From: Cyclobacteriaceae bacterium
Lineage (GTDB): Bacteria; Bacteroidota; Bacteroidia; Cytophagales; Cyclobacteriaceae
Length of the DNA stretch: 64,000 nucleotides
Direction of reading: 5' to 3'
Assembly (NCBI GenBank): GCA_019638395.1
Contig: JAHBTX010000002.1
Coordinates: 806,001 to 870,000 of the forward strand
Positions 61,538-64,000 of this stretch are shown one piece after another. Every line of letters begins with the position of its first letter. The first letter of the stretch is position 1. Made by a program: the position numbers and the translations under genes. The notes below the pieces were generated by a model. That model was given only the letters and a program-made list of their open reading frames with translations. It was not told the origin of the DNA and searched no databases.

Positions 61538-62518
61538 ATGAAAGCACCATCGGATAAATTTGATGTAGTTATAATAGGGGCTGGGCCTATCGGTCTTGCT
61601 TGCGCGATAGAAGCAAAAAAAGCAGGTCTTAACTACCTTATACTTGAAAAGGGTTGTTTGGTTAACTCGCTCTATAATTATCCGCACAACATGACTTTCT
61701 TTTCAACCAGCGACAGGTTGGAAATTGGGGAGGTGCCGTTTATATCCAACAACCCTAAACCCACTCGCTCGGAAGCATTAGAATATTACCGCAGGGTTTG
61801 TTCAAGCTGGCAATTGAATGTAAAACTGTATGAACCGGTACAAGCCGTTTCCAAAACGGATAGCAGAGATTTTAAAATCATCTCTTCAAAAAATGTTTAT
61901 CATGCGCGTGCTGTTATTCTGGCGTTGGGGTTTTACGATTTGCCGTACCTATTAAATGTGGAAGGCGAAGACCTTCCGAAGGTAAAACACTACTACGATG
62001 AACCGCATCCGTACTTTGCCCAAAAGGTTGCCATTATTGGTGCAGCTAATTCAGCGGTTGATGCGGCTCTTGAAACATGGCGCAAAGGCGCAGATGTTAC
62101 CATGATAATTCGTGAAGGAGAGATCCGCGAAAGCGTGAAGTACTGGGTTAAACCCGATATTGAAAATCGCATAAAAGAAGGTTCGATTAAAGCATACTTT
62201 AATTCAACAATTCAACGAATAACACCGCATAGCATTGAAGTAAAAACCCCTCAAGGAAATGTTGTGTTGCAGAATGATTTTGTATTGGCCATGACGGGCT
62301 ACCAGCCTCCGTTTGATTTTATGAAGGCAATGGGTGTGGCGTTTGGCACCGATGATTTTCACACACCGGTTTACAATGACAAAACCATGGAGAGCAACGT
62401 GCCGGGATTATACCTGGCAGGTGTAGTAGTGGGGGGATTGAAAACCAACAAATGGTTTATAGAGAACTCGCGGGTGCATGCGGGCTTAATTATCAATCAT
62501 CTCCGGGCCATCAGCTAG
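61538..62518 (+). CDS. ypdA: YpdA family putative bacillithiol disulfide reductase
   Basis: The 326-aa flavoprotein has the FAD motif VVIIGAGPIGLACAIEAKKA at the N terminus, YNYPHNMTFFSTSDRLEIG, and the NAD(P)-binding motif VAIIGAANSAVDAALE. It fits the YpdA/Bdr family, which reduces oxidised bacillithiol, and lacks a CxxC redox pair as YpdA does. The presence of bacillithiol in this organism is inferred. Its 3' end overlaps the stop of the convergent lipoprotein gene by eight bases. Confidence 0.9.
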   Translation: MKAPSDKFDVVIIGAGPIGLACAIEAKKAGLNYLILEKGCLVNSLYNYPHNMTFFSTSDRLEIGEVPFISNNPKPTRSEALEYYRRVCSSWQLNVKLYEPVQAVSKTDSRDFKIISSKNVYHARAVILALGFYDLPYLLNVEGEDLPKVKHYYDEPHPYFAQKVAIIGAANSAVDAALETWRKGADVTMIIREGEIRESVKYWVKPDIENRIKEGSIKAYFNSTIQRITPHSIEVKTPQGNVVLQNDFVLAMTGYQPPFDFMKAMGVAFGTDDFHTPVYNDKTMESNVPGLYLAGVVVGGLKTNKWFIENSRVHAGLIINHLRAIS

Positions 62519-63044
62519 CGCGTGCTTTTATAAGGAGGTGAAAATTTACAGTTAAGGTGCAGGTAAAGGGTGTGCGCGTAAGCCTGCCTAAAAGTTTCAG
62601 GTTATCATGGCCACTTCCTTTTAGCCTGGTTGAAAGATCATTAATTCCCGGAGGCTGTAGATTAAATTTGCCTGTGCTACTATTTGTAAAAAGAATTTGG
62701 CGCGCCTCAGTAACATCCAACCCTGAAGAGGTTTCGATTATTCCATTTAAGAGACTAATGTCTGCTGAGGAAGAGCCTGAAATAGTGAAATCAATAAGAT
62801 TAATTTCAAGGGCTTCAATTTTATTTAGATAATCAATAACCTCAGCATTATTACGGATATCGATGCCCGCATTTATTTCAAAATCCTTACCACTGCTATT
62901 AACAGCGGCCTCATTAATCGAAAAAACAACAGGTTGGGTAATGGAAAGCAAAATGGTATCGTCATCTTGGCATTGAGAGAATAGTAAACAGAGGCCGAAT
63001 AAAAGAACCCCTCCACTGCGAAAAAAAATATTATAAGCCAGCAT
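62511..63044 (-). CDS. Lipoprotein of unknown function, paralogue A
   Basis: The start at 63044 gives MLAYNIFFRSGGVLLFGLCLLFSQC, a lipobox signal. The 177-aa mature part has two beta-rich halves with the pattern VIDYLNKIEALEINLIDFTISG then a Ser/Thr-rich stretch and LTGRL-like end (LLGRLTRTPFTCTLTVNFHLLI). It resembles paralogue B next to it in the same order of features (a KI-centred strand, a Ser/Thr-rich loop, a TLSDTPVSF-like end). A longer ATG at 63101 was rejected because it lacks the signal. No family was recognised. Confidence 0.6.
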   Translation of the reverse strand: MLAYNIFFRSGGVLLFGLCLLFSQCQDDDTILLSITQPVVFSINEAAVNSSGKDFEINAGIDIRNNAEVIDYLNKIEALEINLIDFTISGSSSADISLLNGIIETSSGLDVTEARQILFTNSSTGKFNLQPPGINDLSTRLKGSGHDNLKLLGRLTRTPFTCTLTVNFHLLIKARAS

Positions 63045-63106
63045 GATGTAAAAATACAAAAGGCCCACTACATAGGCCTTTTGAATAATTTGAAATTGCA
63101 TTTATA

Positions 63107-63625
63107 CTAAAGCGCGTTGGCTGTTATTTTAACATAAAACCGAAAGCGTACGTTAAAACTAACGGGTGTATCAGAAAGGGTGCCCGTAAGCAAAATCATT
63201 TCTTGTTTATCCTCAAGCAGCTTAGCTGCAAGATCGTTAAACCCGGCCGTGTTGGCATTTAAATCTGTTTCAGCGGCATTACTTAAACTTACCCCTGATG
63301 CCGTAGCAATAACGGATGAACTTGTGGATAGGGTACCACCTACAGTAACAGAGGCAGGGTTAGGATTGGTTATAGTATAAGTAACCTTGTCAATTTTAAA
63401 CTCTTTTATTTTATCGGCATATTTGGCTATTTCCGGATCAGAACCGGCATTCAACAGTTTTGAATCGGAGTAACTTCCGGCTTCCGGATCGTCTTCATCA
63501 ATCACAAAGTTGAGCGGAAGCACAACATTAAAAGTTACATCATCTGCCTTATCAAAAAGTTCACATGATGTAAAAGAGCCTAAGGCCAGCACCAATGCAA
63601 TCGGTAATAGGTGTTTGATTTTCAT
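63107..63625 (-). CDS. Lipoprotein of unknown function, paralogue B
   Basis: The 172-aa product has a lipobox signal (MKIKHLLPIALVLALGSFTSC, Cys21). The body shows FNVVLPLNFVIDE, then KYADKIKEFKIDKVTYTITN, a Ser/Thr-rich loop and a final MILLTGTLSDTPVSFNVRFRF strand pair. The order of these features matches paralogue A, and the two genes are 62 bp apart, so a tandem duplication is likely. A TAAATTTG promoter precedes it. The start at 63625 gives the signal; the ATG at 63655 does not. Confidence 0.65.
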   Translation of the reverse strand: MKIKHLLPIALVLALGSFTSCELFDKADDVTFNVVLPLNFVIDEDDPEAGSYSDSKLLNAGSDPEIAKYADKIKEFKIDKVTYTITNPNPASVTVGGTLSTSSSVIATASGVSLSNAAETDLNANTAGFNDLAAKLLEDKQEMILLTGTLSDTPVSFNVRFRFYVKITANAL

Positions 63626-63652
63626 AATCGTTTTTTTAGGTTGGTGTTTATT

Positions 63653-63660
63653 CAAATTTA
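63653..63660 (-). promoter_or_regulatory. Putative -7 element for lipoprotein B
   Basis: TAAATTTG fits TAnnTTTG, leaving a leader of about 21 nt. It lies in the 58-bp gap after the LuxR-type regulator gene. Confidence 0.4.
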
Positions 63661-63683
63661 ATCAAAAGGGTAATCGCGTTAAA

Positions 63684-64000
63684 CTAAATTTCTCCGCGTA
63701 GCGATTTGGAAATAACTTCGGCCTTGCCATGCACATGCAGTTTACGGTAGATGCTTTTAATGTGAAATCGTACCGTCTCAATGGAAATACTAAGTCTGTC
63801 GGCAATCAATTTGTAACTTAATCCATCTACAAGACCTACCACAATTTCTTTTTCTTTGGAAGAAAGTGGCGATGTTACTTCGCGTTTACCGCGTGGGGCA
63901 AAGAACTCAATTACTTTACGGGCTATCTGGGGCGACATCGGTGAACCTCCATTTACTAAAAGTTCCACAGCCGATTTTATTTCATCGAGTGGAGTATTTT
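63684..64000 (-). CDS. LuxR/NarL-type response regulator, C-terminal part only
   Basis: The frame is open to the window edge (first complete codon at 63998), so this is the 3' end of a larger gene. It begins NTPLDEIKSAVELLVNGGSPMSPQIARKVIEFF, the linker of NarL-type regulators. The LuxR HTH follows (LSSKEKEIVVGLVDGLSYKL, then IADRLSISIETVRFHIKSIY). The receiver domain is outside. The GTG at 63968 is not a start. It lies just upstream of the lipoprotein pair and may control it. Confidence 0.88.
   Translation of the reverse strand, partial: NTPLDEIKSAVELLVNGGSPMSPQIARKVIEFFAPRGKREVTSPLSSKEKEIVVGLVDGLSYKLIADRLSISIETVRFHIKSIYRKLHVHGKAEVISKSLRGEI

Noticed and set aside
1-64000. tRNA, rRNA, CRISPR arrays, insertion sequences
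   Set aside because: No cloverleaf, rRNA segment, regular spacer repeat or transposase was recognised by eye. A covariance-model scan could still find a small RNA.

Overview
The window is chromosomal DNA of a Bacteroidota bacterium, most likely of the order Cytophagales. The evidence is a SusC/SusD outer-membrane nutrient-uptake pair, a GldJ-type gliding/type IX secretion lipoprotein, a DUF4175 protein, OmpA proteins with PD40 and carboxypeptidase-regulatory domains, many signal peptides and lipoboxes, a YpdA-type reductase, no Shine-Dalgarno usage, and several promoters of the Bacteroidota form TAnnTTTG. The species cannot be named from this sequence.

Layout. 1-5.7 kb: the 3' part of mfd, gldJ, comF, an AhpD-like gene and a small conserved gene. 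5.7-14.3 kb: a dense plus-strand cluster of DUF4175, an RsbW-like ATPase, ybeY, mnmG, a methyltransferase and an Ig-like lipoprotein. 14.3-14.6 kb: a non-coding block rich in DnaA boxes beside a 40-bp stretch that is almost pure A/T. 14.6-20.5 kb: a TPR protein, a glycerophosphodiesterase, a membrane protein, an amidohydrolase and an exported methyltransferase. 20.5-31.2 kb: AsmA, aldehyde dehydrogenase, a transglutaminase-like protein, two related OmpA proteins and a patatin/beta-barrel protein. 31.2-38.6 kb: an M23 peptidase, a Rieske protein and a two-component system that brackets two envelope genes. 38.6-46.8 kb: peptidases (M1, two M20 paralogues, S9) with two toxin-antitoxin loci among them. 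46.8-58.6 kb: thioredoxin-fold genes, a class V aminotransferase-like gene, a GMC dehydrogenase with its small subunit, an EamA transporter, a double YciI protein and SusC/SusD. 58.6-64 kb: EVE protein, serine hydrolase, PD40 protein, an epimerase relic, ypdA, two paralogous lipoproteins and a LuxR-type regulator cut by the window edge.

The strongest non-gene signal is a probable replication-origin domain. Two parS sites (one an exact match to the TGTTnCACGTGAAACA consensus) lie 36 bp apart between ybeY and mnmG. About 4.6 kb further on is the candidate oriC, with two perfect and two near-perfect DnaA boxes and an A/T tract. That tract overlaps the first codons of the following TPR gene.

Other notable points: a HEPN toxin gene frameshifted exactly at its catalytic motif; two perfect inverted repeats filling the 72-bp gap between a NarL-type histidine kinase gene and an outer-membrane protein gene; near-identical direct repeats in a divergent promoter; a decapitated TIGR01777-type epimerase fragment; and several tandem paralogue pairs. 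No rRNA, tRNA, CRISPR array or insertion sequence was seen.
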